Positions 52,934 to 63,092 are shown, counted from the stretch's first letter. The stretch: DNA of 64,000 nt from Agrobacterium tumefaciens (GCF_009649785.1 NZ_WJOK01000019.1:39234-103233); one strand, 5' to 3'. Notes: generated by a model not told the origin, from the sequence alone. Numbers and translations are program-made.

Positions 52934-53628
52934 TCAGCCATCTCCGGCAGCTTTTCCAGATAATAGCCGATGCCACGCGCCGTCTTCACCGTCAGCCCGT
53001 GGGGGGCAAGCCGCTTGCGCAGCCGGCTGACATATTGCTCGATGGCGTTGCCTGATATCTCGTCGTCGAAACCGGTCAGCGATTGCACGATCGCCTCCTT
53101 GGCAACCACCTTGCCCGCCCGCATGAACAGCACCTCGAGCAGCGCCACTTCACGCGCCGGAATATCGAGCGGGCGCCCATCGGCTGAAAAGGTGCGGGAT
53201 GTGAGGTCGAACAGGACTTTGCCGAAGCCGAGCGTAGAAGAGCGCAGTCCGGCATTGCGGCGCAGCAGCACCCGCACCCTCGCCTCAAATTCGGTGATGT
53301 CGAAGGGCTTGATCATGTAGTCGTCGGCGCCGAGATCGAGCCCCTTGACCTTCTCCTCCGGCGTGCCACGCGCCGTCAGGATCAGCACCGCCGCCTTGTC
53401 CTGGCGCGAGCGCATGGAGCGCAGCACCTCGATGCCGTCCATTTCCGGCAGGTTGAGATCGAGAATGACGAGATCGAAATTTTCCGCCGCAATCGCCGCG
53501 TCGGCGGAAGCGCCGTCTGAAACGACATCCACCGCATAACCGCTGCCGCGCAGAAGCGCACACAGCCCTTCCGACAGCACCTGATTGTCCTCGACCAGCA
53601 AAATACGCAATTCTTCCTCCCGCAACAT
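52930..53628 (-). CDS. tctD: Response regulator TctD
   Basis: An OmpR-type regulator, 232 residues. Receiver domain with Glu13-Asp14 and Asp57 in LVILDLNLPEMDGIEVL; winged helix (LDIPAREVALLEVLFM, IEQYVSRLRKRL). It lies upstream of tctE and is divergent from the substrate-binding-protein gene. No strong ribosome site at ATG 53628. Confidence 0.92.
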   Translation of the reverse strand: MLREEELRILLVEDNQVLSEGLCALLRGSGYAVDVVSDGASADAAIAAENFDLVILDLNLPEMDGIEVLRSMRSRQDKAAVLILTARGTPEEKVKGLDLGADDYMIKPFDITEFEARVRVLLRRNAGLRSSTLGFGKVLFDLTSRTFSADGRPLDIPAREVALLEVLFMRAGKVVAKEAIVQSLTGFDDEISGNAIEQYVSRLRKRLAPHGLTVKTARGIGYYLEKLPEMAE

Positions 53629-53691
53629 TGCCGAGCTTATCCAAGCCCTTGGCGCTTGTGAATGGCAAGCGCGTGCGGCATGATCTTTTCC

Positions 53692-54759
53692 ATGCGTATC
53701 GCCGTTTTTCTCTGTCTCTGTCTTTGCATGGCCTCACCGGCGCTTGCACAAGTCGCCGTTTTCCCTGCACCATCAGGCAAGGCGGATGCGGAAACGCTCG
53801 TGGTTTATTCCTCGCTGGACGAACCGCTGGCCACGCCGATGATCGAGGGTTTCCAGAAGGCCAACCCCGATATCACCGTCCATTACGAGGACATGCTGAC
53901 CGGCGAAATCTATGATCGCATCGTGAAAGAAACCGATGCGGGCAAAAAGACCGCCGATTTCGCCTTTTCATCCGCCATGGACTTGCAGGTGAAGTTGAGC
54001 AATGACGGTTACGCCCAGCGCTCCGACCTTGCCATGAGCGCGCGCTGGCCCACCTGGGCCAACTGGCGCAACACCGCCTATGCGCTGACCTTCGAGCCGG
54101 CGGTGTTCGTGTATCACAAGCCGAGCTTTACCACCGAAAAGCCGCCCGCCACCCGTGCCGAATTCGTCGATTATCTTGAGCGCCACGCCAAGGAAGTGCA
54201 TGGCCGCATCGCTACCTACGACATTGAACGCTCCGGCGTCGGCTTCCTGTTCATGTCGCGCGATCAGGAGCAGTTCGGCGATATATGGAGCGTCATCAAG
54301 GCCATGGGCGCGGCTGGCGTGAAGGTCTATTCCACGTCATCCGCCATTCTGGAGCGTGTCTCCGACGGGCGCTTCGTGCTGGGCTACAATATTCTCGGTT
54401 CCTACGCGGCCGACTGGGCCTCGCGCCATCCCGATGTCGGCATCGTTCTGCCCAAGGACTATACCGTGGTCATGTCTCGCATCGGGCTGGTGCCGGAAGC
54501 CGCCGCCAATCCGGCGCTCGGCCGCCGCTATCTCGAATTCTTCATGTCCAAGGAGGGCCAGACGATCATGGCCCGGCAATTGCAGATCCCCGCCGTCAGC
54601 CCTGACGTGGCGGGCGAAAACACCGCCAACACCATGCAGGCGATCCACGGCGCACAATTGCGCCCTGTGCCCGTCAGCCCGGGCCTGATGGTCTATCTGG
54701 ATCAGGTCAAGCGCAGCCGCCTGATCGAGCGGTGGAACGAGGCGCTACGCTCGCAATAG
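53692..54759 (+). CDS. Periplasmic binding protein (iron/ABC type) in the tct locus
   Basis: A 355-residue periplasmic protein of the ferric-ion-type SBP_bac family. The signal peptide ends near residue 20 (ASPALAQ). ETLVVYSSLDEPLATPMIEGFQ is the N-lobe start; FMSKEGQTIMARQ is the C-terminal signature. Divergent from tctD, 250 bases before tctC. No ABC permease or ATPase adjoins, so it may serve as an extra sensor or orphan uptake protein. ATG 53692 is chosen; ATG 53680 is possible. Confidence 0.85.
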   Translation: MRIAVFLCLCLCMASPALAQVAVFPAPSGKADAETLVVYSSLDEPLATPMIEGFQKANPDITVHYEDMLTGEIYDRIVKETDAGKKTADFAFSSAMDLQVKLSNDGYAQRSDLAMSARWPTWANWRNTAYALTFEPAVFVYHKPSFTTEKPPATRAEFVDYLERHAKEVHGRIATYDIERSGVGFLFMSRDQEQFGDIWSVIKAMGAAGVKVYSTSSAILERVSDGRFVLGYNILGSYAADWASRHPDVGIVLPKDYTVVMSRIGLVPEAAANPALGRRYLEFFMSKEGQTIMARQLQIPAVSPDVAGENTANTMQAIHGAQLRPVPVSPGLMVYLDQVKRSRLIERWNEALRSQ

Positions 54760-55010
54760 TAGACGGCAAGCACAAATTAATAGAGAGTAAATGCGCAAGG
54801 ACTTGCGGTGCGTCAGTTAGATGACAGCTTTTTATGATGCTCTGCAATCCTTCTTCATTCCGTGGAGGCGGAAGAAGATGCGGGAGGAAATCTGAGGACC
54901 GTAGAGCTCCGCGCTGCCCTGGCAGCGTCAGGATAAGCACGGCCTGAAACTCCCTTCCGCATAAACGAAAAACGACGCCCAAAAAGGGCATCCTGAGGAG
55001 GGTTTTCTAA

Positions 55011-55955
55011 GTGAAACATTTTCTTATCGGCACATTTCTGGCAGGCGTGATCGCGCTTCCGGCGGTCGCAGCGGACTACACCATCATCGCGCCGGCCAAT
55101 CCCGGCGGCGGCTGGGACCAGACCGCGCGTTCCCTGCAGACCGTGCTGCAGGAAGAAGGCATTTCCAAGAGCGTTCAGGTGCAGAACGTGCCAGGTGCCG
55201 GCGGCACCATCGGTCTTGCACAGTTCGCCAGCCAGCAGAAGGGTAACCCGAACGCCCTCATCGTCGGCGGTTACGTGATGGTCGGCGCGATCATCACCAA
55301 CAAGGCGCCCGTCACCCTCAAGGAAGTGACGCCAATCGCCCGCCTGACCGGTGAATATGAAGCAATCGTCGTTCCGGCATCTTCGCCGCTGAAAACCATC
55401 GGCGACCTCGTCGACCAGCTCAAAAAAGATCCGGGCAGCGTGTCCTGGGGCGGCGGCTCGGCCGGCGGCACCGATCATATCGCTGTTGGCCTGATCGCCA
55501 AGGCGGCCGGCGTCGATCCGACCAAGATCAACTACATCGCCTATTCCGGCGGCGGCGAAGCGCTTGCCTCGATCCTCGGCTCGCAGGTAACAGCCGGCAT
55601 TTCGAGCTACGGCGAATTCGAAAGCCAGGTCAAGGCGGGCACGCTGCGCCTGCTGGCCGTTTCCAGCGAAGAGAAGCTGGAAGGCGTTGACGCGCCGACG
55701 CTCAAGGAAAGCGGCCTCGACGTCGTCGTGCAGAACTGGCGCATGGTCGCTGCTCCTCCCGGCCTGACGCCGGAACAGGAAAAGGCCGTCAGCGCCGATA
55801 TCGAGAAGCTGGCGAAATCCGCAAAGTGGCAGGAAACGCTGAAGACCAAGAGCTGGATGGATACTTATCTTTCCGGTGACGAGTTCAAGGCGCAGCTTGC
55901 CAAGGACACCGACGCCACCGCCGCCATCCTCAAAGAAATTGGACTGGTAAAATGA
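55011..55955 (+). CDS. tctC: Tripartite tricarboxylate transporter binding protein TctC
   Basis: A 314-residue Bug-type periplasmic binding protein. The signal peptide is about 19 residues (LPAVAA), then DYTIIAPANPGGGWDQTARSLQ. GTG start at 55011 with GAGGAGG upstream. Captures citrate-like acids for TctAB. Its stop overlaps tctB (ATGA). Confidence 0.93.
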   Translation: MKHFLIGTFLAGVIALPAVAADYTIIAPANPGGGWDQTARSLQTVLQEEGISKSVQVQNVPGAGGTIGLAQFASQQKGNPNALIVGGYVMVGAIITNKAPVTLKEVTPIARLTGEYEAIVVPASSPLKTIGDLVDQLKKDPGSVSWGGGSAGGTDHIAVGLIAKAAGVDPTKINYIAYSGGGEALASILGSQVTAGISSYGEFESQVKAGTLRLLAVSSEEKLEGVDAPTLKESGLDVVVQNWRMVAAPPGLTPEQEKAVSADIEKLAKSAKWQETLKTKSWMDTYLSGDEFKAQLAKDTDATAAILKEIGLVK

Positions 55956-56446
55956 GCCAGGGTTCCAACCCTTCACAACATCAAGAGCGCCGCCCTGACT
56001 GGGCGGCGCTGGCGATCGCCGTAGCCCTCGTCCTTATCGCCTGCGTGATCTTCTGGGACAGTGCGCGTCTCGCCAGCGTCACCGGCTACTCGCCGGTCGG
56101 TCCGGCAACGGTCCCCTACGCCATCGCCTTCTGTCTTGTCGGCCTTGCGCTCTGGACGGCCATCGAAGCCTGGCGCGGTGATTTTCCTGAACGGGACAAA
56201 CAGGAAGTCGCCCCGGTCATATGGGTCGTCGCCGGCCTTGCCGCGCAGATGCTGTTGCTGAACGTCGCCGGTTTCTCCATCGCCACCGGTCTCCTGTTTG
56301 CGTTTACGGCGCGCGCCTTCGGCAAACGCAAGCTCTGGTATTCGATCCCCATCGGCATCGCTCTGAGCTTCGTCATCTGGATCATCTTTGCGCGGCTGCT
56401 GCAGCTTTCTCTGCCTGCCGGGCCTCTGGAACGGCTGTTGTTCTAA
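55952..56446 (+). CDS. tctB: Tripartite tricarboxylate transporter small subunit TctB
   Basis: A 164-residue membrane protein with four helices, typical of TctB ([42 protein letters not shown]). Overlaps tctC by four bases. Partner of TctA. Confidence 0.92.
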   Translation: MSQGSNPSQHQERRPDWAALAIAVALVLIACVIFWDSARLASVTGYSPVGPATVPYAIAFCLVGLALWTAIEAWRGDFPERDKQEVAPVIWVVAGLAAQMLLLNVAGFSIATGLLFAFTARAFGKRKLWYSIPIGIALSFVIWIIFARLLQLSLPAGPLERLLF

Positions 56447-56553
56447 CAGCCATTCCGACCAAAATTCGAGATCACAGGAAACCGCCGGCGCGCGATGACG
56501 CAAACGCCAGCCGTTCCGCCCGCCCATCTGCTCGACTTGGGGGACATCTGTCC

Positions 56554-58071
56554 ATGAGTACGTTTGAATTCCTGCTGCACGGTCTTGAGGTTGCTGCCCA
56601 ACCCATGAACCTGCTCTATGCGCTGATCGGCGTGACACTCGGCACTGCCGTCGGCGTTCTGCCCGGCATCGGGCCGGCGCTGACGGTCGCTCTGCTTCTG
56701 CCCGTTACATATCGGCTTGATCCTGCCGGTTCGCTCATCATGTTCGCCGGCATCTATTATGGCGGCATGTATGGCGGATCGACCACCTCGATCCTGCTCA
56801 ACACGCCTGGCGAAAGCGCATCGATCGTGACTGCGCTCGAAGGCAACAAGATGGCCCGTGCGGGCCGCGGCGGTCCGGCACTTGCCACCGCCGCCATCGG
56901 CTCCTTCGTCGCTGGTCTCATCGCCACCGTCGCTCTCGCCTTTGTTGCACCCTATATCGTCAAGCTGGCGCTGGTTTTCGGCCCGCGCGAATATTTCGCG
57001 CTGATGGTGCTCGCTTTTGTCACCGTCTCCTCGGCTTTCGGAGACTCGGCGCTGCGCGGCCTTACCTCGCTGTTCATCGGCTTCGCGCTCGCCATCGTCG
57101 GTATCGACCAGTTGACCGGCCAGACCCGCATGAGCTTCGGCATTCCCGACCTTCTCGACGGCGTGGAAGTGACGACGCTTGCGGTGGCCATGTTCGCCAT
57201 CGGCGAGACGTTGTTCATCGTTGCGCAGGGCCAGAGTGGCGACGAGAAGGTCGAAGCGGTCAAGGGTTCGGTCTGGATGAGTGCGCAGGACTGGGCGCGT
57301 TCCTGGAAACCCTGGTTGCGCGGCACATTGATCGGTTTCCCCATTGGCGCCATGCCTGCCGGTGGTGCTGAAATCGGCACTTTCCTTTCCTATGCAACCG
57401 AAAAGCGGCTCAGCAAACATCCTGAAGAATTCGGCCATGGCGCCATCGAAGGGGTTGCCGGTCCGGAAGCCGCCAACAATGCCTCCGCTGCCGGTACGCT
57501 CGTGCCCCTCCTGACGCTCGGCCTGCCGACGACGGCAACCGCTGCCATCATGCTTGCCGGTTTCCAGCAGTTCGGTCTTCAGCCTGGCCCGCTGCTGTTT
57601 GCCACCAATCCGCAGCTGGTCTGGGGCCTTATCGCCAGCCTGTTCATTGCCAACCTGATGCTGCTGGTGCTCAATCTGCCACTCATCGGCCTGTGGGTGA
57701 AGCTGCTGACCATCCCGAAACCCTGGCTCTATGCCGGCATCCTGCTATTCGCGACGCTCGGCACCATCGGCGCCAACCCGTCCGTGTTCGAACTCGGCAT
57801 GCTGCTCGCCTTCGGTATCCTTGGTTACATCATGCGCATCTTCGGTTATCCGATCGCGCCTGCCGTGGTCGGCCTCATCCTCGGGCCGCTTGCCGAACAG
57901 CAGCTTCGCCGTGCACTCGCCATCGGCCAGGGCGACCCGACCGTGCTGCTCACCTCACCGATTGCCGTCGGCCTGTTCCTTGTCGCAGCCGCCGCCTTCA
58001 TCGTCCCGCTCATCATGCGCATCCGCGGCCGCGGCGAGGTGCTGACGCAGCTTGCCGCCAACGAGGACTGA
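56554..58071 (+). CDS. tctA: Tripartite tricarboxylate transporter large subunit TctA
   Basis: A 505-residue permease with about 12 helices. The conserved [21 protein letters not shown] and [22 protein letters not shown] motifs, and [17 protein letters not shown], are all present. ATG 56554 is the family start; the open frame to 56221 runs through tctB. A terminator follows. Confidence 0.95.
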   Translation: MSTFEFLLHGLEVAAQPMNLLYALIGVTLGTAVGVLPGIGPALTVALLLPVTYRLDPAGSLIMFAGIYYGGMYGGSTTSILLNTPGESASIVTALEGNKMARAGRGGPALATAAIGSFVAGLIATVALAFVAPYIVKLALVFGPREYFALMVLAFVTVSSAFGDSALRGLTSLFIGFALAIVGIDQLTGQTRMSFGIPDLLDGVEVTTLAVAMFAIGETLFIVAQGQSGDEKVEAVKGSVWMSAQDWARSWKPWLRGTLIGFPIGAMPAGGAEIGTFLSYATEKRLSKHPEEFGHGAIEGVAGPEAANNASAAGTLVPLLTLGLPTTATAAIMLAGFQQFGLQPGPLLFATNPQLVWGLIASLFIANLMLLVLNLPLIGLWVKLLTIPKPWLYAGILLFATLGTIGANPSVFELGMLLAFGILGYIMRIFGYPIAPAVVGLILGPLAEQQLRRALAIGQGDPTVLLTSPIAVGLFLVAAAAFIVPLIMRIRGRGEVLTQLAANED

Positions 58072-58096
58072 TAACAAACAGCCTCCCAAGGCAACT

Positions 58097-58132
58097 GGCC
58101 CCGTCTCCTTCCGGATGCGGGGCCCTTTTTAT
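58097..58132 (+). terminator. Terminator of tctCBA
   Basis: GGCCCCG at 58097-58103 and CGGGGCC at 58118-58124 form the stem, followed by CTTTTTATT. Confidence 0.8.
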
Positions 58133-58200
58133 TCACGGCAACGGGATGTGTGGCGCAGGCACGGCCGTGGTAGTATTCCTGTCCAACGCAGGAGAAAAAC

Positions 58201-58461
58201 ATGCGCAAGATCGCGATCATGCTGGTTCTGGGCCTTGCCGGCTGCGCCACCGCGGCACCCGACGTGCAACCCATTCCGGGCAGCATCACCTATGGCGGAC
58301 AACCCCACACCAAATTGACCAAGTCACCCATCGGCAGCACGCTCAGCCACGAATTCGTCATGGGCGACGGCCGGCTGGCGATTGAAACCTACCGCATCCA
58401 GCCTGACCGGTCGCTGAAACTGGAAAGACGCGAGATCGTCGGCGACTGGCCGCCGAATTGA
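58201..58461 (+). CDS. Small lipoprotein of unknown function
   Basis: An 86-residue protein with a lipobox LAGC near Cys15. The mature part (YGGQPHTKLTKSPIGSTLSH, DRSLKLERREIVGDWPP) matches nothing I know. AGGAG precedes the ATG. It lies alone after the tct terminator. Confidence 0.75.
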   Translation: MRKIAIMLVLGLAGCATAAPDVQPIPGSITYGGQPHTKLTKSPIGSTLSHEFVMGDGRLAIETYRIQPDRSLKLERREIVGDWPPN

Positions 58462-58532
58462 GAAAAGATACGACCCCTGATGTGGCTCCGAGGTTTGCTT
58501 CCGGTGCCACACACATTTCCCGCTCACGGCAA

Positions 58533-58549
58533 TTCAGAACTATTCTAAA
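58533..58549 (+). promoter_or_regulatory. Irr-box (ICE) upstream of the siderophore transporter operon
   Basis: TTCAGAACTATTCTAAA matches the rhizobial Irr motif TTTAGAA-N3-TTCTAAA with one mismatch. It lies about 115 bases before the first gene. Iron- and heme-dependent control is the expected result. Confidence 0.65.
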
Positions 58550-58661
58550 ACATATTTTTGATTTCCGCATACCTTGCCAATAAAGCTGACAGCGAACATC
58601 AAGTTACGCCTGCGGGATCCGCTTCCGCAGGGTCCAGAACCATATTGCAAGGGACATATCC

Positions 58662-59600
58662 GTGGCCATCAACTTCACCTTCCCCGTTCGGCTGCTGGCA
58701 GCAGCGGCCTTCAGCCTTGGCGCGATGACCGCAGGCGCTGAGGAAATGACGATCAAGCACGCGCAGGGCGAGACCGTTCTGAAAGCCGCGCCGAAAAAGG
58801 TTCTGGTTCTGGATATCCCCTCGCTCGACAATCTCGATGCGATGGGCGTCGAGCCAGCTGGTGTCCTTGGTTCCAACCTGCCGACCTATCTCCAGAAATA
58901 TGCCGATGGCAAATATCTGAAGGTCGGCACGCTGTTCGAACCCGATTACGAGGCGATCAATGCGGCAGAAGCCGATCTCGTCATCGTCGGCGGCCGTTCG
59001 CGGGCGAAATATCCCGATGTTGCGAAGATCACGCCCGCCATCGACATGTCGATCGATTCCAAGGAATTCATCGCGAGCGTCAAAGCCAATATCACCAAGC
59101 TCGGCGATATCTTCGGCAAGCAGGAAGAAGCAAAGAAGCTCGACGCCTCCATTGACGAGAAGGTCGCAAAGCTGAAGGCCATCGCGCCGAATTCCGGTAC
59201 GGCGATGATCCTCGTCACCAATGCCGGCAAGGTCGGTGTTTACGGCCCAAGCTCGCGCACCGGCTGGCTGCACACGGAAATCGGCTTCAAGCCGGTCGCT
59301 CCTGATATCGATGACCGCTTCGACCGGGGCGATGTCGTGTCCTTCGAATATCTGGCAGAGGTCAATCCCGAATGGCTGTTCGTGATTGACCGCGATGCCG
59401 GCATCGGCCGCGCAACGGACCCAGGCAAGGCCGCCGCCCAGGTGCTGGACAACGAACTGATCCACCAGACCAACGCCTGGAAGAAAAAGCAGATCGTCTA
59501 TCTCGACCCGCAGGCGGCCTATATCGTCAGCAGCGGTTATACGGCGCTCACCACCTTGCTTGATCAGGTCTACGAGGCCGTGTCCGAGAAGAAGTCGTAA
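58662..59600 (+). CDS. Siderophore ABC transporter substrate-binding protein (FatB/YclQ-like)
   Basis: A 312-residue periplasmic protein. The signal peptide ends near residue 26 (AGAEE). PKKVLVLDIPSLDNLDAMGVEPAG is a FatB/CeuE-type start, and FEYLAEVNPEWLFVIDRDAGIG is typical of the C-lobe. GTG start with AAGGGA upstream. First gene of a four-gene siderophore uptake operon. The ligand, likely a catecholate or ferric-hydroxypyridinone, is by family. Confidence 0.9.
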   Translation: MAINFTFPVRLLAAAAFSLGAMTAGAEEMTIKHAQGETVLKAAPKKVLVLDIPSLDNLDAMGVEPAGVLGSNLPTYLQKYADGKYLKVGTLFEPDYEAINAAEADLVIVGGRSRAKYPDVAKITPAIDMSIDSKEFIASVKANITKLGDIFGKQEEAKKLDASIDEKVAKLKAIAPNSGTAMILVTNAGKVGVYGPSSRTGWLHTEIGFKPVAPDIDDRFDRGDVVSFEYLAEVNPEWLFVIDRDAGIGRATDPGKAAAQVLDNELIHQTNAWKKKQIVYLDPQAAYIVSSGYTALTTLLDQVYEAVSEKKS

Positions 59601-59613
59601 AAACTGCCTTCGC

Positions 59614-59645
59614 GACGTCATCCCCGGGCTTCTCCCGAGGATGAC
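59614..59645. repeat. Short palindromic repeat GACGTCATCCCCGGG
   Basis: Near-copy of 33377-33409 (GTCATCC-CGGG and CCCGAGGATGAC). It lies in the 119-base gap between the binding-protein and permease genes. Confidence 0.6.
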
Positions 59646-59719
59646 GAAGGAGAGGTTCAGTCCTCCGGGCAATCTGCGAGGTCGAAGCGAGCCATCACCA
59701 TTTTCGAAAAACCACTGAC

Positions 59720-60685
59720 GTGAAATCCCTGTCCCTCATCCTCGCCCTCCTTCTGGCGCTGACACTCGCCATCGTCAGCCTGTTCGTCGGCGTGAGCAAC
59801 GTCTCGCTAGCGACGCTTTTTGCGCCGGATACGAGCGCGGATGCATTGCGCGTGCTCCTAGTCAGCCGCATTCCGCGCACGCTGGCGCTCATACTGGCCG
59901 GAAGCTCGATGGCGATTGCCGGTCTCATCATGCAGATGCTGGTGCGCAACCGCTTCGTGGAGCCTTCGACGGCTGGCACCACCGAATCCGCCGGCCTTGG
60001 CCTGCTCACCGTCACCCTGCTTGCCCCGGAAACGCCGATCTTCGGCAAGATGTTGGTGGCCGCCGCTTTCGCGCTGGCGGGAACCGCACTTTTCCTTCGT
60101 ATTCTACGGCAGGTGCCGCTACGCGATGTGCTGCTGGTGCCGCTGATCGGCATCATGCTGGGCGGCGTCATTTCTGCCGTCACCACTTTCTTCGCCTATC
60201 GTTTCGATCTGCTGCAATCGCTCGGCGCGTGGATGACCGGGGATTTTTCCGGCGTGCTGCGTGGCCGCTATGAATTGCTGTGGATCGGCTTCGTTTTCGC
60301 CATCGCTGCCTATCTAGCCGCCGACCGTTTCACGGTGGCAGGCATGGGGCGCGACTTCACCACCAATCTCGGACTGAACTATCGCCGGGTGATGGCGCTT
60401 GGCCTCACCATCGTCTCGCTGGTCAGTGCCGTCGTCGTCGTGACCGTCGGTATGATCCCCTTTCTCGGCCTGATCGTGCCGAATGTGGTCAGCCTGATGA
60501 TCGGCGACAATATGCGCCGTTCCGTGCCCTGGGTGGCGACGCTTGGCGCGGTCTTCGTTCTTGCCTGCGACATCATCGGCAGAACGGTGCGCGCGCCCTA
60601 TGAGATACCGATCGGAACCGTGGTCGGCGTCATCGGCAGCGCGTTGTTCCTCTATCTCCTGCTCCGGAAACGCCACCATGCATGA
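59720..60685 (+). CDS. Siderophore ABC transporter permease (FatD/YclN-like)
   Basis: A 321-residue FecCD permease. RIPRTLALILAGSSMAIAGLIMQMLVRNRFVEPSTAGT is the family motif. GTG start at 59720 with weak ribosome site. It overlaps the next permease gene by eight bases, so both are coupled. Confidence 0.9.
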   Translation: MKSLSLILALLLALTLAIVSLFVGVSNVSLATLFAPDTSADALRVLLVSRIPRTLALILAGSSMAIAGLIMQMLVRNRFVEPSTAGTTESAGLGLLTVTLLAPETPIFGKMLVAAAFALAGTALFLRILRQVPLRDVLLVPLIGIMLGGVISAVTTFFAYRFDLLQSLGAWMTGDFSGVLRGRYELLWIGFVFAIAAYLAADRFTVAGMGRDFTTNLGLNYRRVMALGLTIVSLVSAVVVVTVGMIPFLGLIVPNVVSLMIGDNMRRSVPWVATLGAVFVLACDIIGRTVRAPYEIPIGTVVGVIGSALFLYLLLRKRHHA

Positions 60686-61646
60686 GAGACATCCCGACCG
60701 GCGCGCGAAACTCGTGCTGCTGATGCTTCTCGCACTGGCGCTCATCTCCATGGCTGCCTTCATGACGCTCGGTGCAAAGGGCAGTTGGAGCTTCATCCTG
60801 CCGTTTCGCGGCATCAAGCTTCTATCGCTGCTGTTGGTGGCCTATGCCATCGCCGTTTCGACGGTATTGTTCCAGACGGTCACCAACAACCGCATTCTCA
60901 CCCCTTCGGTGATGGGTTTCGATTCGCTCTATGTGCTGGTGCAGACGGCGCTGATCTTCGTATTTGGCTCGGCAACCGTGGTGATGATCGATCCGCAACT
61001 GAAGTTTCTTGCCGAAACCGCGCTGCTCGTCACCTTCTCCGCCCTGCTCTACCGCTGGCTTTTCGTCGGCGCGGAACGCAGCCTGCACCTTCTGGTGCTG
61101 GTCGGCATCGTCTTCGGCGTGTTCTTCCGCAGCCTCTCGGGCTTCATGCAGCGCGTGCTGGACCCGAATGAATATGCGGTGCTGCAGGATGTGCTGTTCG
61201 CCAGCTTCAATTCCATCGATCCCACCCTTCTTGCGGTATCAGCCATCATCGTCGGCGTGGTGACGATTATCGGGTTGCGGCTCCTGCACACGCTCGACGT
61301 TCTTTCGCTCGGCCGCGCAACGGCCATCAGCCTTGGCGTGGACTACAAGCGAACGGTGACGATCATCCTCGTGCTGGTCTCCGTTCTCGTTGCCGTTTCC
61401 ACCGCACTCGTCGGCCCTGTCATGTTCTTCGGGCTGCTGGTTGCGGCGCTGGCCCATTATCTCACAGGCAACGGCAAACATGCCTATGTGCTGCCGGCTG
61501 CAATCCTCATCGCCATCATCTGCCTTGTCGGCGGTCAGGTGGTGCTGGAGCGGATCTTCGCCTTCAACACGGCGCTTTCCATCATCATCGAATTTCTGGG
61601 CGGCATCGTCTTTATCGGTCTTATTCTCAAGCGGGGTGCGCGATGA
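60678..61646 (+). CDS. Siderophore ABC transporter permease (FatC/YclO-like)
   Basis: A 322-residue FecCD permease. VLFQTVTNNRILTPSVMGFDSLYVL is the family core. ATG 60678; the open frame to 60543 is within the previous gene. Overlaps the ATPase gene by four bases. Confidence 0.9.
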   Translation: MHERHPDRRAKLVLLMLLALALISMAAFMTLGAKGSWSFILPFRGIKLLSLLLVAYAIAVSTVLFQTVTNNRILTPSVMGFDSLYVLVQTALIFVFGSATVVMIDPQLKFLAETALLVTFSALLYRWLFVGAERSLHLLVLVGIVFGVFFRSLSGFMQRVLDPNEYAVLQDVLFASFNSIDPTLLAVSAIIVGVVTIIGLRLLHTLDVLSLGRATAISLGVDYKRTVTIILVLVSVLVAVSTALVGPVMFFGLLVAALAHYLTGNGKHAYVLPAAILIAIICLVGGQVVLERIFAFNTALSIIIEFLGGIVFIGLILKRGAR

Positions 61647-62401
61647 TCATCGCCAGTCAGATCAGCAAATCCTATGGCGACACGGTTGTTGTCGATGGCG
61701 TCTCCGTCGCCATTCCGGCAGGCGGCGTCACCTCCATCATCGGGCCGAACGGGGCGGGAAAATCCACGCTGCTCTCCATCGTGGCACGGCTGATGTCCAT
61801 GGATGCGGGAACCGTGACTGTGGACGGGCTGGATGTGACCAAGACCCCTTCCGACACGCTGGCAAAACGGCTCTCGATCCTCAGGCAAGACAACCACATC
61901 TCGTCACGCCTGACGGTGCGCGATCTCGTCGGTTTTGGACGTTATCCCTATTCCAAGGGCCGTCCCACCATCGAGGACAAGGTCCATATCGACCGGGCGC
62001 TGGAATATCTCCATCTCGAAAACCTTTCCGGCCGCTTTCTCGACGAGCTTTCCGGCGGCCAGCGTCAGCGCGCCTTCGTGGCCATGGTCCTGTGTCAGGA
62101 CACGGACTATGTGCTCCTGGACGAGCCGCTCAACAATCTCGACATGAAACACGCCTCAAGCATGATGAAGATCATGCGTCGCGCCGCCGACGAGCTGAAG
62201 AAGACCGTGGTTCTGGTACTGCACGACATCAACTTCGCCTCCTGGTACTCCGACACCATCATCGCCATGCGTGATGGCCGAATCTGCCGCCAGGGACCGG
62301 CGGAACAGATTATCCGTCCGGAGGTTCTGCGGGAAATCTACGACATGACCATCAGTGTCAACGACATAGACGGTCGACGCATCTGTCTGTTTTATGAGTG
62401 A
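61643..62401 (+). CDS. Siderophore ABC transporter ATP-binding protein (FatE/YclP-like)
   Basis: A 252-residue ATPase. Walker A GPNGAGKST at 34-42, signature LSGGQRQRAFVAM, Walker B YVLLDEPLNNLDMKH, switch His in LVLHDINFASW. The ATG overlaps the permease stop (ATGA). Last gene of the operon; dps follows after 125 bases. Confidence 0.93.
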   Translation: MIIASQISKSYGDTVVVDGVSVAIPAGGVTSIIGPNGAGKSTLLSIVARLMSMDAGTVTVDGLDVTKTPSDTLAKRLSILRQDNHISSRLTVRDLVGFGRYPYSKGRPTIEDKVHIDRALEYLHLENLSGRFLDELSGGQRQRAFVAMVLCQDTDYVLLDEPLNNLDMKHASSMMKIMRRAADELKKTVVLVLHDINFASWYSDTIIAMRDGRICRQGPAEQIIRPEVLREIYDMTISVNDIDGRRICLFYE

Positions 62402-62526
62402 GATACGACGATTGCAGAGGTTTTTTGCCATTGCCGTCCGAGCGACGGAACAGGGCAACCGGCCAGGGCGTTAATCGGGGGAGATTTTGCCAAACGGCAT
62501 TCCGTCCGCAACGTCAGGAGACATCG

Positions 62527-63015
62527 ATGAAGACGCACAAGACGAAGAACGACCTGCCTTCCAACGCCAAATCAACGGTGATGGGTATTCTGAACGAATC
62601 GCTCGCTTCTGTGATCGACCTTGCACTGGTGACCAAGCAGGCGCACTGGAACCTGAAAGGTCCGCAATTCATCGCCGTGCACGAACTTCTCGACACCTTC
62701 CGCGCCCAGCTCGACAATCACGGCGATACAATTGCCGAACGTGTGGTGCAGCTTGGCGGCACAGCGCTCGGTAGCCTGCAATCCGTCTCTTCGACGACCA
62801 AGCTCAAGGCCTATCCGACCGATATCTACAAGATCCACGATCATTTGGACGAACTGATCGCCCGTTATGGCGACGTGGCCAACATGATCCGCAAGGCTAT
62901 CGATGATTCCGACGAGGCCGGCGACCCGACGACAGCGGATATCTTCACCGCCGCCTCGCGCGATCTCGACAAGGCGCTGTGGTTCCTCGAGGCGCACGTT
63001 CAGGAAAAGAGCTGA
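62527..63015 (+). CDS. dps: DNA-protecting ferritin-like protein Dps
   Basis: A 162-residue dodecameric iron-storage protein that shields DNA from oxidants. The inter-subunit ferroxidase ligands match the Dps spacing: His40, His52, Asp56, Asp67 and Glu71. GGAG precedes ATG 62527. It follows the siderophore operon and may share iron control. A strong terminator follows. Confidence 0.96.
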   Translation: MKTHKTKNDLPSNAKSTVMGILNESLASVIDLALVTKQAHWNLKGPQFIAVHELLDTFRAQLDNHGDTIAERVVQLGGTALGSLQSVSSTTKLKAYPTDIYKIHDHLDELIARYGDVANMIRKAIDDSDEAGDPTTADIFTAASRDLDKALWFLEAHVQEKS

Positions 63016-63047
63016 GCCGCAACGCTGCTACTGCCACCACACACACG

Positions 63048-63078
63048 AAAGCGCCCGAGATGCCCGGGCGCTTTTTTA
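63048..63078 (+). terminator. Terminator of dps
   Basis: AAAGCGCCCG and CGGGCGCTTT form a ten-base stem with a seven-base loop, followed by a T-run. Confidence 0.9.
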
Positions 63079-63092
63079 ATGAAATGGCGCAA

